From positions 1 through 31,884 of the forward strand of contig JAFTKV010000045.1 of NCBI GenBank assembly GCA_017453085.1: a stretch of 31,884 bases of DNA. Reading direction: 5' to 3'. Of the stretch, positions 30,983 to 31,884 are shown piece after piece (positions within the stretch are counted from its first letter, which is position 1; every line of letters starts with the position of its first letter). The notes beneath the pieces are model-generated. The model was not told the DNA's origin, searched no databases, and saw nothing but the letters and a program-made list of their open reading frames with translations. Position numbers and translations under genes: made by a program. The stretch is from Clostridia bacterium. GTDB lineage: Bacteria; Bacillota; Clostridia; Oscillospirales; CAG-272.

Positions 30983-31884
30983 AGTGTTCATCAACAGCGG
31001 CAAAGAAGGCGTCGATATTCTCCCAGCTCGTCCGCGGGGGAATGTCACAGCCGGAGGAGATGACGAAGTTCGGGTAGGAGCAGCACCTCTCCATCACCGC
31101 AAGGGTTGCCTCACGGATGGAGTCGGGGGTGCCGCTCAAGAACTGGCCTGCAGGATCCACATTGCCCATGGCGATGGTGTCGGAGGGAATGTGCGCCATC
31201 ATCTCTGCCATATCAATGGTATTGCCGAAATGATAAGCTGCCGCTCCGGTGGTGAGGATCGAATCGATCATGCGGATGGTGTTGTCACCGCAGTTGTGGT
31301 AGATCACGATAAACTCATCGTCCTGCACCGCATCTACGATCTGCTTGACGTAGGGAGAGGAGAACTCCTCCTCCAGCATGGGAGAGAGCAGACCGGCAAC
31401 CGGCTCTGCCATCATAATGCCGTTAGCACCTGCCGCTTTGTACGCCTTGGCGTATTCGATCAGGAAAGCGGTAGACTTCTCCAGTACGGTGTGCACCATA
31501 TCGGGGTCGTCGTAGCAGTCCATCATGATCTCGGTCACGTCGAGAAGGCGTGCCGCCAGCGAGAAGGGGCCGATCATACCCGCCAAAACGGGGCGATCGG
31601 TGATCAGATCCATGGCTTTTTCGATGGACTCCACATACAGTCCGCTGCGAGCGGTACCCACGGCGGGAACCTCCAGTGCGGCAGCTTCGTCCTCGTCGTT
31701 AATCAATCTGCCCACGACGGTGGGAACCTCTCCGTCGGACACCCGAACGGTCGCACCGAAACACTCGGCCTCTACCGACAGATCCATCAGGCTGACGGCG
31801 GCGGCGGAATTCGTGTGCTCTGCCACCAGCTTCATCGCTTCTGCCTGACGGTCGCTGTCCGAGATCAGCTCTTTCACGCTGATC
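30972..31884 (-). CDS. Uroporphyrinogen decarboxylase-family corrinoid methyltransferase, 5' truncated
   Basis: The frame is open to the right edge of the window (ISVKELISDS at the start), so the true N-terminus lies outside; the GTG at 31877 is not a convincing start. The visible 300 residues have the URO-D/MtaA TIM-barrel pattern: GMIGPFSLAARLL, EPVAGLLSPMLEEEF, and the zinc ligands HNCG and SGCDIPP near the end, with NVDPAGQF between. In MtaA/MtbA/MtvB-type enzymes these bind zinc and move a methyl group between a corrinoid protein and a substrate or coenzyme. True heme-pathway URO-D lacks the His/Cys ligand set. It is coupled to the DUF2284 gene by an 11-nt overlap. Confidence 0.9.
   Translation of the reverse strand, partial: ISVKELISDSDRQAEAMKLVAEHTNSAAAVSLMDLSVEAECFGATVRVSDGEVPTVVGRLINDEDEAAALEVPAVGTARSGLYVESIEKAMDLITDRPVLAGMIGPFSLAARLLDVTEIMMDCYDDPDMVHTVLEKSTAFLIEYAKAYKAAGANGIMMAEPVAGLLSPMLEEEFSSPYVKQIVDAVQDDEFIVIYHNCGDNTIRMIDSILTTGAAAYHFGNTIDMAEMMAHIPSDTIAMGNVDPAGQFLSGTPDSIREATLAVMERCCSYPNFVISSGCDIPPRTSWENIDAFFAAVDEHYGN

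Overview
The window looks like chromosomal DNA of an anaerobic, low-to-mid GC Firmicute of the class Clostridia, probably a gut Oscillospirales-type lineage. The evidence is strong AGGAGG ribosome sites, TTGACA/TATAAT promoters, an feoA-feoB set with a FeoB-associated Cys-rich peptide, ECF sigma units of Clostridial type, a VPQTG sortase signal on a giant surface protein, and a corrinoid-methyltransferase activation operon. The rank below class is inference. Almost everything is on the minus strand. Only the first 1.1 kb (a truncated PHP-domain protein and a possible small membrane protein) is on the plus strand.

Layout from left to right. (1) 1-1122: end of a PHP phosphoesterase gene. (2) 1168-5418: two tandem paralogous transcription units, each an ECF sigma factor followed by a single-pass membrane protein that is probably its regulator, each with the same upstream motif and the same type of terminator. 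(3) 5454-8608: the ferrous iron uptake locus feoA, feoB, FeoB-associated Cys-rich peptide and a membrane-anchored HMA protein, with a consensus promoter and two DtxR/IdeR-like operators. (4) 8649-9938: a self-contained regulator gene with an excisionase-like HTH at the N-terminus and a LuxR HTH at the C-terminus. (5) 9971-20371: a two-gene unit of a 118-residue Cys-rich protein overlapping a 3,309-residue sortase-anchored protein with a VWA domain and 14 tandem isopeptide-type pilin domains. (6) 20480-27297: a 26-bp perfect palindrome, then a possible long operon (read right to left) of four small coiled-coil or two-TM proteins, a cardiolipin synthase and two paralogous ABC transporters. (7) 27412-28858: a nested hairpin element, a HAD 5'-nucleotidase/guanylate-kinase-like fusion gene and its structured leader. 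(8) 28912-31884: URO-D-type methyltransferase, DUF2284 protein and RACE-type ferredoxin/ASKHA activator, an operon for methyl transfer through a corrinoid protein.

Most of the content is cell-envelope biology: sigma units that may sense envelope signals, a giant surface fibre, phospholipid synthesis, and bacitracin/lantibiotic-type ABC exporters. No tRNA, rRNA, CRISPR array, transposase or phage module was seen. The most unusual items are the 14-fold conserved Lys/Glu/Asn triad in the giant surface protein, the phosphatase-kinase fusion whose kinase half lacks the usual GMP-binding arginines, and the duplicated sigma units with a shared candidate promoter motif.
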